DNA of 37,347 bases from UBA3478 sp036782715 (GCA_036782715.1 DAIPYN010000012.1:1-37347), one strand, 5' to 3'. Positions 8,201 to 16,875 are shown, numbered from the stretch's first letter. Numbers and translations: made by a program. Notes: generated by a model from the sequence alone, not told the origin.

Positions 8201-8950
8201 ATGTTAAAGATTGAAAATCTTCACGCAAGAGTAGAAGAAAAGGAAATATTAAAGGGAATCAACCTTGAGGTTAAACCAGGCGAAGTACACGCTATTATGG
8301 GGCCTAATGGTTCTGGTAAAAGTACGCTAGCCTCTGTAATTGCTGGGAGAGAAGATTTTGAGGTAACTGAAGGTAGTATTAGCTTAAGCGGAGAAGATCT
8401 TGGAGATTTAGATCCCGAAGAGCGTGCGCATGCAGGGGTGTTTCTTTCGTTTCAATATCCGGTAGAGATCCCAGGCGTAACCGTTACGAATTTTATCAAG
8501 TCTGCGATCAACGAATCACGTAAGGCTAAAGGTCTTGAAGATATGCCAGCCAATGAGATGCTTTCAAAGATTCGCGAGAAGTCAAGCCTGTTAGAGATTG
8601 ACCGCAAATTCTTATCGCGTTCTCTAAATGAAGGTTTTTCGGGTGGAGAAAAGAAGCGTAACGAGATCTTTCAGATGGCAATGCTTGAGCCAAAACTGGC
8701 CATTCTTGATGAAACCGATTCGGGACTTGATATCGACGCACTTCGAATTGTTGCCAACGGCGTCAACAAGCTTCGCAGTCAAGACAATGCAATTGTGGTA
8801 ATCACTCACTACCAGCGACTACTTGACCATATCGTTCCTGACCATGTACACGTACTCTACAACGGAAAGATTGTAAAGTCGGGAACCAAAGAGTTGGCTT
8901 TCGAATTAGAGGAAAAAGGATACGATTGGATCAAAGCTGAGAACGAATAG
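8201..8950 (+). CDS. sufC: Fe-S cluster assembly ATPase SufC
   Basis: A 249-residue ABC-type ATPase that drives conformational change of SufBD. Seen motifs are Walker A GPNGSGKS, a Q-loop SFQYPVEIPG, the SufC-type signature FSGGEKKRNE, Walker B LAILDETDSGLD (the D-E-T-D-SGLDIDAL form is characteristic of SufC) and the switch His in ITHYQR. There is no membrane segment, as expected for a soluble ABC protein. It sits 3 bases before sufD. Confidence 0.97.
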   Translation: MLKIENLHARVEEKEILKGINLEVKPGEVHAIMGPNGSGKSTLASVIAGREDFEVTEGSISLSGEDLGDLDPEERAHAGVFLSFQYPVEIPGVTVTNFIKSAINESRKAKGLEDMPANEMLSKIREKSSLLEIDRKFLSRSLNEGFSGGEKKRNEIFQMAMLEPKLAILDETDSGLDIDALRIVANGVNKLRSQDNAIVVITHYQRLLDHIVPDHVHVLYNGKIVKSGTKELAFELEEKGYDWIKAENE

Positions 8951-8953
8951 ATT

Positions 8954-10270
8954 ATGGATCTTAACGAAAAATTACTCTCTTCATTCATTGCCTTCGAAGA
9001 CAAGGTAAATGTGAACGATGAGATTCACGAGATTCGAACGGCCGCCTTAAAGCGTTTCGAACAGCAAGGGTTTCCGACCAAGAAACTCGAGGCATGGAAA
9101 TATACTTCGCTACAGTCTTTACTAAAAAAAGATTTTAGCATCTTTCCAGGATCGAAATGCGCATTAGAATATCCAGAAGTTCGACAGTATTTTCTTCACG
9201 AAACAGAGACGTTTAAAATCGTTTTTGTCGATGGGCAGTACAGTTCGTTTTTGTCTGAAACGACTCATGACGGAGTTGATGTATGCCTATTTAGCGCCGC
9301 TATTGAAAAGCCAAAGTATAAGCATATTGTTGATGAGTATTTTAATAAGGTTGCCGATACAAAGGACGCCTTAACCAACCTAAATACAGCCTTTGCTAAC
9401 GAGGGCGCTTATATTTTTATTCCAAAAAGTAAAGCACCTGTTAAGCCGATTGAAATCGTACACTTTGCAACAGGCGCTACCCCACAGATTCTTTTACAGC
9501 CCCGAAACTTGATTGTTGTAGAGGAGAATGCTGAGGTACAGATTATCGAGCGACACCAGTCATTGGGAAGTGTAGAGGCATTTACTAATTCAGTTACCGA
9601 GATTTTTGCACACAAGAATGCGCGCGTAGATTACTACAAGTTTCAGAATGACACTATGAATGCTTCGATTGTGGACAATACGTTCATTGAGCAACACGAC
9701 TCAAGTGAAGTAAGTGTTCATACCTTCTCTCTAGGCGGGGCTTTGGTTAGAAACAACCTTAACTTTTATCAGAGAGGTTCGCACATCAACTCGATCATGA
9801 AGGGGGTTACCCTAGGTAGTGAGCGTCAACATATTGATCACTATACGTTAGTTCACCACACTGAACCCGATTGTGAGAGCCACCAAGATTATAAAAGTAT
9901 TTACGATGGAAGATCGGTCGGAGTTTTCAACGGAAAAATCATCGTGGATAAAATCGCTCAAAAGACCAATGCGTTTCAACAGAACAATAATCTTCTGATC
10001 AGTGATACCGCGACGGTAAATACAAAACCACAACTAGAGATCTTTGCTGATGATGTTCGCTGCTCGCACGGTTGTACGATCGGACAATTAGACGAAGACG
10101 CGCTTTTTTACCTTCAGTCAAGAGGGATTCCTAAAAAAGAAGCTGCCGCACTTCTGATGTATGCCTTTGCGAATAACGTACTTGAAAGCGTTAAGAATGC
10201 TGCGCTTTCAACGAGAGTAAAAGACATGATCGCTGAAAAACTCGGAGTTAAAATCGGTTTCGACCTATAG
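8954..10270 (+). CDS. sufD: Fe-S cluster assembly protein SufD
   Basis: A 438-residue SufB paralogue and partner in the scaffold. The N-terminal part includes KKLEAWKYTSL, typical of SufD. The beta-helix core ends with DDVRCSHGCTIGQLDEDALFYLQSRGI, where H372 matches the conserved His required for cluster assembly and C370 lies nearby. The protein lacks the SufB NECGAH motif, which separates the two paralogues. It is 3 bases before sufS. Confidence 0.96.
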   Translation: MDLNEKLLSSFIAFEDKVNVNDEIHEIRTAALKRFEQQGFPTKKLEAWKYTSLQSLLKKDFSIFPGSKCALEYPEVRQYFLHETETFKIVFVDGQYSSFLSETTHDGVDVCLFSAAIEKPKYKHIVDEYFNKVADTKDALTNLNTAFANEGAYIFIPKSKAPVKPIEIVHFATGATPQILLQPRNLIVVEENAEVQIIERHQSLGSVEAFTNSVTEIFAHKNARVDYYKFQNDTMNASIVDNTFIEQHDSSEVSVHTFSLGGALVRNNLNFYQRGSHINSIMKGVTLGSERQHIDHYTLVHHTEPDCESHQDYKSIYDGRSVGVFNGKIIVDKIAQKTNAFQQNNNLLISDTATVNTKPQLEIFADDVRCSHGCTIGQLDEDALFYLQSRGIPKKEAAALLMYAFANNVLESVKNAALSTRVKDMIAEKLGVKIGFDL

Positions 10271-10273
10271 CCT

Positions 10274-11497
10274 ATGAGTAGCCTATTAGACATTCAAAGT
10301 ATACGCAAAGACTTTCCTGTTTTAAATCGTCAGGTAAACGAGAAGCCTTTGGTTTATTTTGATAACGCGGCTACTTCACAAACTCCTAAACAGGTCATTC
10401 AATCGATCGTAGACTATTACGAAAATTATAATTCCAATATCCACCGAGGAGTGCACACTCTTTCTCAAGAGGCTACTGATGCCTACGAAAAGGCGCGTCA
10501 CACCCTTCAGACTCATTTGAATGCTGCGCGCCCTGAAGAGGTGATTCTTACTTCAGGCACCACTCACTCCATCAATATCGTGGCTAGTGGGTTTGCGTCA
10601 TTGTTGAAAGAAGGAGACGAACTATTAGTCTCTGCTATGGAGCACCACTCGAATATTGTGCCTTGGCAAATGGCTTGCGAAAAGTCTGGGGCCCAATTAA
10701 AAGTGATCCCAATGAACGAAAAAGGAGAGCTTGAGATGGATAAATTTGACCATTTGTTGTCTGAGCGCACCCGACTCGTTTTTTGTAATCACGTATCGAA
10801 CGCGCTAGGGACGATTAACCCCATCGAAGAAATCATCACCAAAGCCCACGCCGTTGGAGCAGCGGTACTTATCGATGGCGCTCAAGCCGCTCCACACTTT
10901 AAAGTGGACGTTCAAGAGCTAGATGTTGATTTTTATACTCTTTCGGCTCATAAAGTCTGTGGCCCTACCGGGATTGGATTACTTTATGGTAAGCGCTCAT
11001 GGCTTGAAAAGCTACCTCCTTATCAAGGGGGAGGTGAGATGATTGCTGAAGTTTCTTTTGAAAGAACGACTTACGCAGACCTACCCCATAAGTTTGAAGC
11101 AGGTACTCCAAATATCGCTGGAGGTATCGCCTTTGGTGCAGCCATCGATTATATGAATCAAATTGGTTTTGAAGCGATTGCCGCCTACGAAGGAGAGCTT
11201 TTAACTTATGCGACCGATCGGCTGAAACAGATCGAAGGCATTGAATTTATCGGAGAAGCAAAGAACAAAGCTTCTGTAATTTCTTTCAACTTGAAAGGAA
11301 TTCATCCGTACGACGTCGGCAGTATTCTTGACAAATTAGGGATTGCGGTTCGTACGGGACATCACTGCGCCCAGCCGGTGATGCAACATTTTAATATTCC
11401 TGGAACCGTTCGAGCAAGTTTTGCTTTTTATAACACCAAGGAAGAAATTGATATCTTCGTAGAAGGGGTGAGAACCGCTCAAAGAATGCTTAGTTAA
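10274..11497 (+). CDS. sufS: Cysteine desulfurase SufS
   Basis: A 407-residue PLP enzyme (class V aminotransferase fold, group II cysteine desulfurase) that takes sulfur from cysteine. K227 in LSAHKVCGP forms the internal aldimine. C365 in RTGHHCAQPVM is the persulfide Cys in the short active-site loop typical of SufS. YFDNAATSQTP begins the fold. Sulfur would go to SufE, encoded 4 bases downstream. Selenocysteine lyase activity is possible in this family. Confidence 0.96.
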   Translation: MSSLLDIQSIRKDFPVLNRQVNEKPLVYFDNAATSQTPKQVIQSIVDYYENYNSNIHRGVHTLSQEATDAYEKARHTLQTHLNAARPEEVILTSGTTHSINIVASGFASLLKEGDELLVSAMEHHSNIVPWQMACEKSGAQLKVIPMNEKGELEMDKFDHLLSERTRLVFCNHVSNALGTINPIEEIITKAHAVGAAVLIDGAQAAPHFKVDVQELDVDFYTLSAHKVCGPTGIGLLYGKRSWLEKLPPYQGGGEMIAEVSFERTTYADLPHKFEAGTPNIAGGIAFGAAIDYMNQIGFEAIAAYEGELLTYATDRLKQIEGIEFIGEAKNKASVISFNLKGIHPYDVGSILDKLGIAVRTGHHCAQPVMQHFNIPGTVRASFAFYNTKEEIDIFVEGVRTAQRMLS

Positions 11498-11501
11498 TAC
11501 T

Positions 11502-11939
11502 ATGAGCCACAAGACAATAGCTGAAATTCAAGAAGAAATCATTGACGAGTTTAGCCTGTTCGACGACTGGATGCAGCGCTACGAATACATGATCGAATTA
11601 GGTAAGAGCTTACCACTTATAGATCCTCAATACAAACTCGATGATTATCTTATTAAAGGATGTCAGAGTAAGGTTTGGGTTTTTGCAGAGATGAATGAGG
11701 ATGAATTGAAGTTCACTGCAGATAGTGATGCCATCATCACTAAAGGCATCATTGCCTTGCTTATTAGAGTGTTTAGTGGACAAAAACCTCAAGACATCAT
11801 TGATGCTGAGCTGAGCTTTATCGACCAAATTGGCTTAAAAGAACATTTATCACCTACCCGCGCTAACGGCTTAACCAGTATGATTCGACAGATAAAACTA
11901 TACGCCGTTGCTTATCAAACACAGAAGAATCATGAGTGA
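11502..11939 (+). CDS. sufE: Sulfur-acceptor protein SufE
   Basis: A 145-residue SufE-family protein. C54 in IKGCQSKVWV is the persulfide-accepting Cys that relays sulfur from SufS to SufB. Other family features are the N-terminal helix with DWMQRYEYMIELGK and the C-terminal LSPTRANGL. The stop codon overlaps the start of the next gene by 8 bases, so translation is probably coupled. Confidence 0.95.
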   Translation: MSHKTIAEIQEEIIDEFSLFDDWMQRYEYMIELGKSLPLIDPQYKLDDYLIKGCQSKVWVFAEMNEDELKFTADSDAIITKGIIALLIRVFSGQKPQDIIDAELSFIDQIGLKEHLSPTRANGLTSMIRQIKLYAVAYQTQKNHE

Positions 11940-12258
11940 AACAACCATCGACACTAGTGCATTAGGAGAGAAGATCGTAAAGGTTTTAAAAACGATTTAC
12001 GACCCAGAGATTCCGGTAGATATTTATGAACTAGGTCTTATCTACGACGTGATGGTGAATGAAGATTTCGACGTCAAGATTTTGATGACCCTGACTTCGC
12101 CAAACTGTCCAGTGGCAGAAACACTTCCTGTTGAGGTAGAGGAAAAAATCAAGTCTATCGACGAGATTAAGGATGCCGAGGTAGAAATCACGTTTGATCC
12201 GCCCTGGAGTCAGGAATTGATGAGTGAAGAAGCCAAATTAGAGCTTGGAATGCTTTAA
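11932..12258 (+). CDS. SufT-like MIP18/DUF59 family Fe-S assembly factor
   Basis: A 108-residue protein with the whole MIP18 (DUF59) fold: YDPEIPVDIYELGLIYDV, then TLTSPNCPVAE with the conserved C59, then EITFDPPWSQELMSEEAKLELG. Members such as SufT and CIA2/MIP18 help mature Fe-S proteins. I start at the ATG at 11932, inside the sufE 3' end, because this matches the family N-terminus; an in-frame ATG at 11908 would add eight residues from sufE sequence. PaaD is a related alternative but lacks this context. Confidence 0.9.
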   Translation: MSETTIDTSALGEKIVKVLKTIYDPEIPVDIYELGLIYDVMVNEDFDVKILMTLTSPNCPVAETLPVEVEEKIKSIDEIKDAEVEITFDPPWSQELMSEEAKLELGML

Positions 12259-12261
12259 ACA

Positions 12262-12756
12262 ATGGAGGAGCCTATTGTAAATCGGGTTGCGCAGAGCTCG
12301 CTCAAAGTGTTTGACTTAGAAGACCTTTACATCTCAGGCCAAAGAACAAGCATTGACCTTTCGCAATGGCTACACGAGGGCTTAATCCTAAGAGAGAAAG
12401 AGTTTAGAGCGGCTTTGAAGGAGGTAGACTGGTCTATCTATAAAGACCATCATATTGCTCTTTATTGTAGCTCTGAATGTATTCTTCCTCAGTGGGCTTT
12501 CACGCTAGTTGCAACACACCTCTCTACAGAAGCTAGAACCGTAGCCGTTGGTTCATTAGAGCATCTAGAAGGAGTGCTTTACGAGAGGCAATTGGCTCAC
12601 GTCGACTTTAGCGAGTATGTTGGAGTTTCGGTGATTTTAAAGGGGTGTTCCAATAAGCCTGTGCCACAACAAGCCTACCTAACAGCGGCTATTCAGCTAA
12701 AAAAAGTAGCTAAGAAGTTGATGTATGGAGAGGCTTGCTCTGCGGTTCCTCTTTAA
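12262..12756 (+). CDS. DUF2480 family protein, last gene of the suf operon
   Basis: A 164-residue soluble protein without signal peptide or membrane segment. I recognise it as DUF2480, a family of Bacteroidota often found after sufT-like genes; its biochemical role is unknown. It has exactly four cysteines: C69 and C73 (YCSSECILPQWA), C129 (LKGCSNKPVP) and C159 (GEACSAVPL). All lie in motif-like segments, so a metal or cluster site, or a persulfide relay, is conceivable (inference). It follows the sufT-like gene by 3 bases. Its stop codon is only 3 bases from the convergent hflX stop, leaving no room for a normal terminator. Confidence 0.85.
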   Translation: MEEPIVNRVAQSSLKVFDLEDLYISGQRTSIDLSQWLHEGLILREKEFRAALKEVDWSIYKDHHIALYCSSECILPQWAFTLVATHLSTEARTVAVGSLEHLEGVLYERQLAHVDFSEYVGVSVILKGCSNKPVPQQAYLTAAIQLKKVAKKLMYGEACSAVPL

Positions 12757-12759
12757 GCG

Positions 12760-13986
12760 TTACTCTTCGAAATTCGAGTAATCGTCTAATTTCTCAGGAT
12801 ACAAGAAGTTGTTGTATGGGAAACGAGTTATATGAATGTCGCGCACCTGTTTGTAAACTTGCTTCTTGAAGTCTTCAAGATTCTCTTTATTGATCGCTGA
12901 AATAAATAAGGCCTTTTCGCCTATTTTACTATACCATGTTTTGCGCCACTCTTCAAGGCTGTAATGAACTGTAGTTCTTTCAGTAACTAAATCATCTTCG
13001 TCAAAAGGCTCGGCGCTGTACTGATCGATTTTATTGAAGACCATCACTGTAGGCTTATCTTCACAGTCAATTTCTCCTAGAATTTTATTTACCGATTCAA
13101 TATGTTCAGTGAAATTCGGATGAGAAATATCCACCACATGTAACAATAGGTCGGCTTCCCGAACCTCGTCTAAGGTACTTTTAAAGCTTTCGACTAGTTG
13201 TGTAGGAAGTTTTCGAATAAAGCCTACCGTGTCACTTAATAGAAATGGAAGGTTTCCTAAGACCACCTTACGTACGGTAGTGTCTAGGGTAGCAAAAAGC
13301 TTATTCTCGGCAAATACCTCGCTTTTGGCAACAACATTCATCAGTGTTGATTTCCCTACGTTGGTATAACCTACTAGGGCAACTCGCACCAAAGCACCTC
13401 TATTGCTGCGCTGGGTTTCCATTTGCCGATCAATTTTCTCGAGTTTCTTTTTCAATAATGAGATACGATCTCGAACAATACGTCGGTCGGTTTCAATTTC
13501 AGTTTCTCCAGGACCTCGCATTCCAATTCCCCCTCTTTGCCGCTCTAGGTGAGTCCAAAGACCCGTAAGTCTTGGAAGCAAATACTCATATTGGGCGAGT
13601 TCTACCTGAGTTCGAGCATAACTAGTTTGAGCACGTTGCGCAAAAATGTCTAAAATGAGCCCCGTACGATCTAAAATCTTGCATTTGAAGATCTTCTCGA
13701 TATTGTTTTGTTGCGCAGGTGTTAGCTCGTCATCAAAAATTACGGTGGCGACCTCATTCTCCTCAACGTAAGCTCTCACCTCTTCCATTTTACCGGTGCC
13801 AATAAGAGTTTTAGGATTGGGAATGTTTATTTTCTGAATAAATCGTTTGATCACCTCTCCCCCTGCGGTGTAGGTTAAAAACTCTAATTCATCGAGGTAT
13901 TCCTCAATCTTGTCGGCCGGCTGCTCTCGGGTGATGACCCCTACCAGTACAGCTTTTTCGTAAACCGTTTCTTTAAAGTCTAGCAT
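12760..13986 (-). CDS. hflX: Ribosome-associated GTPase HflX
   Basis: A 408-residue GTPase that binds 50S ribosomal subunits and splits stalled ribosomes under stress. The N-terminal HflX domain includes the glycine-rich linker RQRGGIGMRGPGETEIETDRR. The G domain follows: G1 GYTNVGKS at about 206-213, G3 DTVGFIRKLP, G4 NKID, and a G5-like segment ISAINKENLEDF. A coiled-coil segment (ISLLKKKLEKIDRQMETQR) precedes the G domain. The length is somewhat short of E. coli HflX but complete. It is monocistronic; the start is 5 bases after a TAGCTTTG box. Confidence 0.94.
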   Translation of the reverse strand: MLDFKETVYEKAVLVGVITREQPADKIEEYLDELEFLTYTAGGEVIKRFIQKINIPNPKTLIGTGKMEEVRAYVEENEVATVIFDDELTPAQQNNIEKIFKCKILDRTGLILDIFAQRAQTSYARTQVELAQYEYLLPRLTGLWTHLERQRGGIGMRGPGETEIETDRRIVRDRISLLKKKLEKIDRQMETQRSNRGALVRVALVGYTNVGKSTLMNVVAKSEVFAENKLFATLDTTVRKVVLGNLPFLLSDTVGFIRKLPTQLVESFKSTLDEVREADLLLHVVDISHPNFTEHIESVNKILGEIDCEDKPTVMVFNKIDQYSAEPFDEDDLVTERTTVHYSLEEWRKTWYSKIGEKALFISAINKENLEDFKKQVYKQVRDIHITRFPYNNFLYPEKLDDYSNFEE

Positions 13987-13991
13987 TGGGG

Positions 13992-13999
13992 CAAAGCTA
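13992..13999 (-). promoter_or_regulatory. hflX: Candidate -7 box for hflX
   Basis: On the minus strand TAGCTTTG matches TAnnTTTG and is followed by CCCCA and then the hflX ATG. A leaderless or near-leaderless transcript would result. Confidence 0.42.
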
Positions 14000-14083
14000 T
14001 TAAGTATTCTCGTATAAACATCTCTACCTGAGGCGTTTTAATTTTAGGGCTCCATACATTAACGTTCATTTCGCCTTAAAATT

Positions 14084-14095
14084 GGTGAATTCACC
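14084..14095. promoter_or_regulatory. Perfect 12-bp palindrome upstream of the membrane-sensor pair
   Basis: GGTGAATTCACC is a perfect inverted repeat with no spacer, in the 172-base gap between hflX and the divergent operon at 14159. It is too short and lacks a T run to be a terminator. It may be a protein-binding site for either divergent promoter. Confidence 0.35.
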
Positions 14096-14106
14096 TATAT
14101 TTATCC

Positions 14107-14131
14107 TATAATCGATGTGGTACCGATTATA
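14107..14131. promoter_or_regulatory. 8-9-8 inverted repeat, candidate operator
   Basis: TATAATCG and CGATTATA are perfect inverted 8-base arms around a 9-base spacer. If transcription begins at or near the ATG at 14159, the dyad covers about -52 to -28, overlapping the position of a -33 element. It could be the binding site of the winged-helix-like domains encoded downstream (inference). Confidence 0.4.
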
Positions 14132-14146
14132 TGTAGAATTAATTTT

Positions 14147-14154
14147 TAGCTTTA
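14147..14154 (+). promoter_or_regulatory. Candidate -7 box for the membrane-sensor operon
   Basis: TAGCTTTA matches TAnnTTTG except for the last base and stands 4 bases before the ATG at 14159, the same start-proximal placement seen for hflX and the djlA-like gene. Confidence 0.33.
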
Positions 14155-14158
14155 ATGT

Positions 14159-15535
14159 ATGTCTAATAGAAACATTCTTTGCGTAATATCATTTCTATTG
14201 TCATCACCTTTATTTTCTCAGGATTTTCCTGGGATTAATGAAGGGTATGTAGTATTTCCTGATAGTATCGGTTTTCGCTTCTTTGACAAAGAATATTCTT
14301 ACTTTACAATTGACGGAAGCGATTTTAAGACGTATAAACATAACTTGAATTTGGCAGATGTCAGACTCAAGTATATCCCAAATAGTTCTAATAATTATCT
14401 TATATCTGCCGGTGGAGGTAGGGTATATGTCTTTAAGGATAGAGAATTAAAACGAATAGATGAATCTTTTGCCTTTCAGTCTCGTTTCAGTTCTTTCAAT
14501 TTTGCTAAAGGAGATACACTTATTTCAATTGGAGGGTCAGGTGAATTTAATGTTCAAAATAACATAATTTATTACTCTCCATTGCTCAAGGAGTGGCTTG
14601 TAGAATACCGATATAATCCACAATTAGAAACGAATAATATACCTATTGGTCAATATGATATGTTGAGTCAAAAGGTATATTTTAATTTATCACAGAACAA
14701 AGGTTTTGATGATAGGTCAAGAATAGAGGTGCTGGGTGATTTTCCAACAGAGATTTTTTCGTACAACTTTAATTCAAAAGAGTTTAGCGAGGAGTTTTCT
14801 CTTGAACGATTATTTAAAGAATTTTTTCCAAACCCCGAAAGCCCTAGACTCCGACGGTTTGACGAGTATCTTTTGCCTATTCTTTATGACGAGAAGGAAA
14901 TCATTTCATTAGATTTTTCTTCTGGGCAGGCAATACATTATCTCAATCCAGATATAGCCACACTAATTCAATATCCTGAAATAGTCTCATACAACCCAAG
15001 GAGTAACAACTTTCTCCTTACTTATGGTCGAGGCTCGGAGGGTAATTATTTGGTTATTAATGAAGCAGTTTTGCTCGGCACCGAGTATGAGATCATAAAG
15101 CTTGAGCGGGCAAATGCCTTCCCTTGGTGGTTGTTTTTACTTATCGTTCCCTTGGGAGTTTTTGTGTTTCTGAAAAGAAAGGGTGTTCCGCTTGTTGAGA
15201 GCTTAGACCGTGTTACCCCTCAGTTAAAGCGGGTGCTTTCAGAAGAGGACTTTAAAATCTTTCAGATTATTAGAGAACATTACCCAAATGGTGTAGAGTA
15301 CCCTGACCTTCAGTCTTCTTTTGAGCGTGAACTCTCGTATGAGAGTAGAATCAAAAAATTGAGAAATACCATTACTCATATCGATGAGACCGCTCAATCG
15401 ATTATTGGTAAATACTCGAGCATCTTTGATATTACCAAGGGTAAGGAAGACAAGCGGGTGAAGGTTATTCGAGTAAAAGACGACGAGGTCTTTCAGTATT
15501 GGTGGATTAAAAAAGCCTCTAAGAAGAAATTATGA
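14159..15535 (+). CDS. Exported sensor-like protein with one membrane helix and C-terminal winged-helix-like domain (copy 1)
   Basis: A 458-residue protein I cannot name. It begins with a signal peptide (hydrophobic to about residue 20, ending SPLFSQ). Residues about 25-315 look like a beta-propeller: repeated short strands and blade-like segments such as YLISAGGGRVYVF and TLISIGGSGEF. A single membrane helix follows at about 320-342 (WWLFLLIVPLGVFVFL), then basic residues, then a cytoplasmic domain at 350-458. That domain starts LSEEDFKIFQII (L360), continues YPDLQSSFERELSYESRIKKLR and ends in a wing-like FDITKGKEDKRVKVIRVKD. I read it as a winged-helix DNA-binding fold, giving a periplasmic sensor with a cytoplasmic regulator. 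The next gene is a paralogue, overlapping by 4 bases. The first half is more AT-rich than the neighbouring genes. A non-DNA-binding role for the C-terminus cannot be excluded. Confidence 0.6.
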   Translation: MSNRNILCVISFLLSSPLFSQDFPGINEGYVVFPDSIGFRFFDKEYSYFTIDGSDFKTYKHNLNLADVRLKYIPNSSNNYLISAGGGRVYVFKDRELKRIDESFAFQSRFSSFNFAKGDTLISIGGSGEFNVQNNIIYYSPLLKEWLVEYRYNPQLETNNIPIGQYDMLSQKVYFNLSQNKGFDDRSRIEVLGDFPTEIFSYNFNSKEFSEEFSLERLFKEFFPNPESPRLRRFDEYLLPILYDEKEIISLDFSSGQAIHYLNPDIATLIQYPEIVSYNPRSNNFLLTYGRGSEGNYLVINEAVLLGTEYEIIKLERANAFPWWLFLLIVPLGVFVFLKRKGVPLVESLDRVTPQLKRVLSEEDFKIFQIIREHYPNGVEYPDLQSSFERELSYESRIKKLRNTITHIDETAQSIIGKYSSIFDITKGKEDKRVKVIRVKDDEVFQYWWIKKASKKKL

Positions 15536-16875
15536 TAGTATTTCTTTTTCTTATTCTTTCGATTGTACCTGGGCCTAGACTTGACCTTTTAGAATATTTA
15601 GTTTTTCCTGAAGGGGAAGGCTTCACTATTATTACTACGGATAGTATTTATCACACCCTTAACGGCAAAGACTTCTCGTCGAGAAAACATTTTTTTGCTG
15701 AGGATATCTATCGATTAGACCTTGTCCCGACTAATGATCCACAAAAGTTCTTTATTGCTAATGGGGGTGGTGTGGTTCTGAAGTATGAAAATGATACATT
15801 ACAACGCGTTGACCAATCGTATCGTTGGCGGAGTAGATATAATTCTTTGGCAGCGGCTGCAAATGACACGATCTATCTCTTTGGTGGCTATGGAGAATTC
15901 ACCTTTTACAACGATTTACTCCGATTTGATGAGTCTACAAGAGAATGGGTAGAACTCCCGGTTCAGGAGCCTAGGCCTTCTCGAATGAGCAACGCTATTG
16001 GTCATCTGGATGTGGAAAATCGTTCATTATACGTGGGGTTTGGCTCTGATTCTCGTTATGTTGATAAGCGTTCTACCTATCGTCCATTTTATACTATCGG
16101 ACGCTTCGATTTAGACGGAGAGTATTTTGAGACTTTGGGTAGTATGGAATTTATCCAAGAATTTCAGAATGATGTAGGGGTGAAATACTGGAGGTCATTT
16201 CCTCACTACAAATTGCCGTTTTTCTACTCGAACCGCCACTTGTTTATGTTTGACTTTGCTAAAAGGGTTGCACAACTTCATGATGAAGCCGATTACTCCA
16301 CGATGGAACAATTTAGCGAGATTCTTGCATATAACCCCGTTTCAAACAAGTTTCTAATGGGCGGAGACCTTACCGATAGACCGCGATATCTCGTCGTTAA
16401 CGAATTAGATCTTTTAGGCAGACACTATACAGTTTTTGAAATGAAAAAGGAGGAGGCACAATTAAATAAGTACCTCATAGGGATTGCCCTCCTCTTTGTA
16501 ATAGGTTTATTCTATCTGTTTAGTGGTAAAAAACAACAATTGATTGATCTTATTAATCAGAATCAGAAGCGAATCAAGCTGCAACTCTCTGACGAGGATT
16601 TCAATGTATTGCAGATTATAATAGACAGCTACCCTAATTTTGTTGATTATCCCGAGCTTCAGAATTCCTTCGAACGAGATTTAAGCTACGAAAGTCGTAT
16701 CAAGAAATTGAGAACGACCATCAAAGTGGTTGACGACGCCGTTCAGTCTGCCCTTAAGATAAAAGGAAGTGTTTTCGAAATTGAGAGAGGCAAAGAAGAC
16801 AAAAGGGTTAAGGTCATTCGCTTAAAAGACCAAAGCTTTAAGTTTTCTAAACTACGTTCCTTTTTACCTTTCTAG
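15532..16875 (+). CDS. Exported Kelch-like sensor protein with one membrane helix and C-terminal winged-helix-like domain (copy 2)
   Basis: A 447-residue paralogue of the gene upstream, with start and stop overlapping as ATGA, so the pair is translationally coupled. A short hydrophobic N-terminus (to about residue 14) serves as signal or anchor. The ectodomain contains a clear Kelch-type blade, NDTIYLFGGYGEFTFYNDLLRF with a following W, and a second set of strands up to about 300. The membrane helix is at 314-332 (YLIGIALLFVIGLFYLFSG). The cytoplasmic part (from about 340, LSDEDFNVLQII at 352) aligns closely with copy 1: SYESRIKKLR and GKEDKRVKVIR are identical. The ectodomains have diverged far more, suggesting different ligands with a shared output (inference). 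The stop codon shares CTAG with the convergent hemB stop. Confidence 0.6.
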   Translation: MIVFLFLILSIVPGPRLDLLEYLVFPEGEGFTIITTDSIYHTLNGKDFSSRKHFFAEDIYRLDLVPTNDPQKFFIANGGGVVLKYENDTLQRVDQSYRWRSRYNSLAAAANDTIYLFGGYGEFTFYNDLLRFDESTREWVELPVQEPRPSRMSNAIGHLDVENRSLYVGFGSDSRYVDKRSTYRPFYTIGRFDLDGEYFETLGSMEFIQEFQNDVGVKYWRSFPHYKLPFFYSNRHLFMFDFAKRVAQLHDEADYSTMEQFSEILAYNPVSNKFLMGGDLTDRPRYLVVNELDLLGRHYTVFEMKKEEAQLNKYLIGIALLFVIGLFYLFSGKKQQLIDLINQNQKRIKLQLSDEDFNVLQIIIDSYPNFVDYPELQNSFERDLSYESRIKKLRTTIKVVDDAVQSALKIKGSVFEIERGKEDKRVKVIRLKDQSFKFSKLRSFLPF

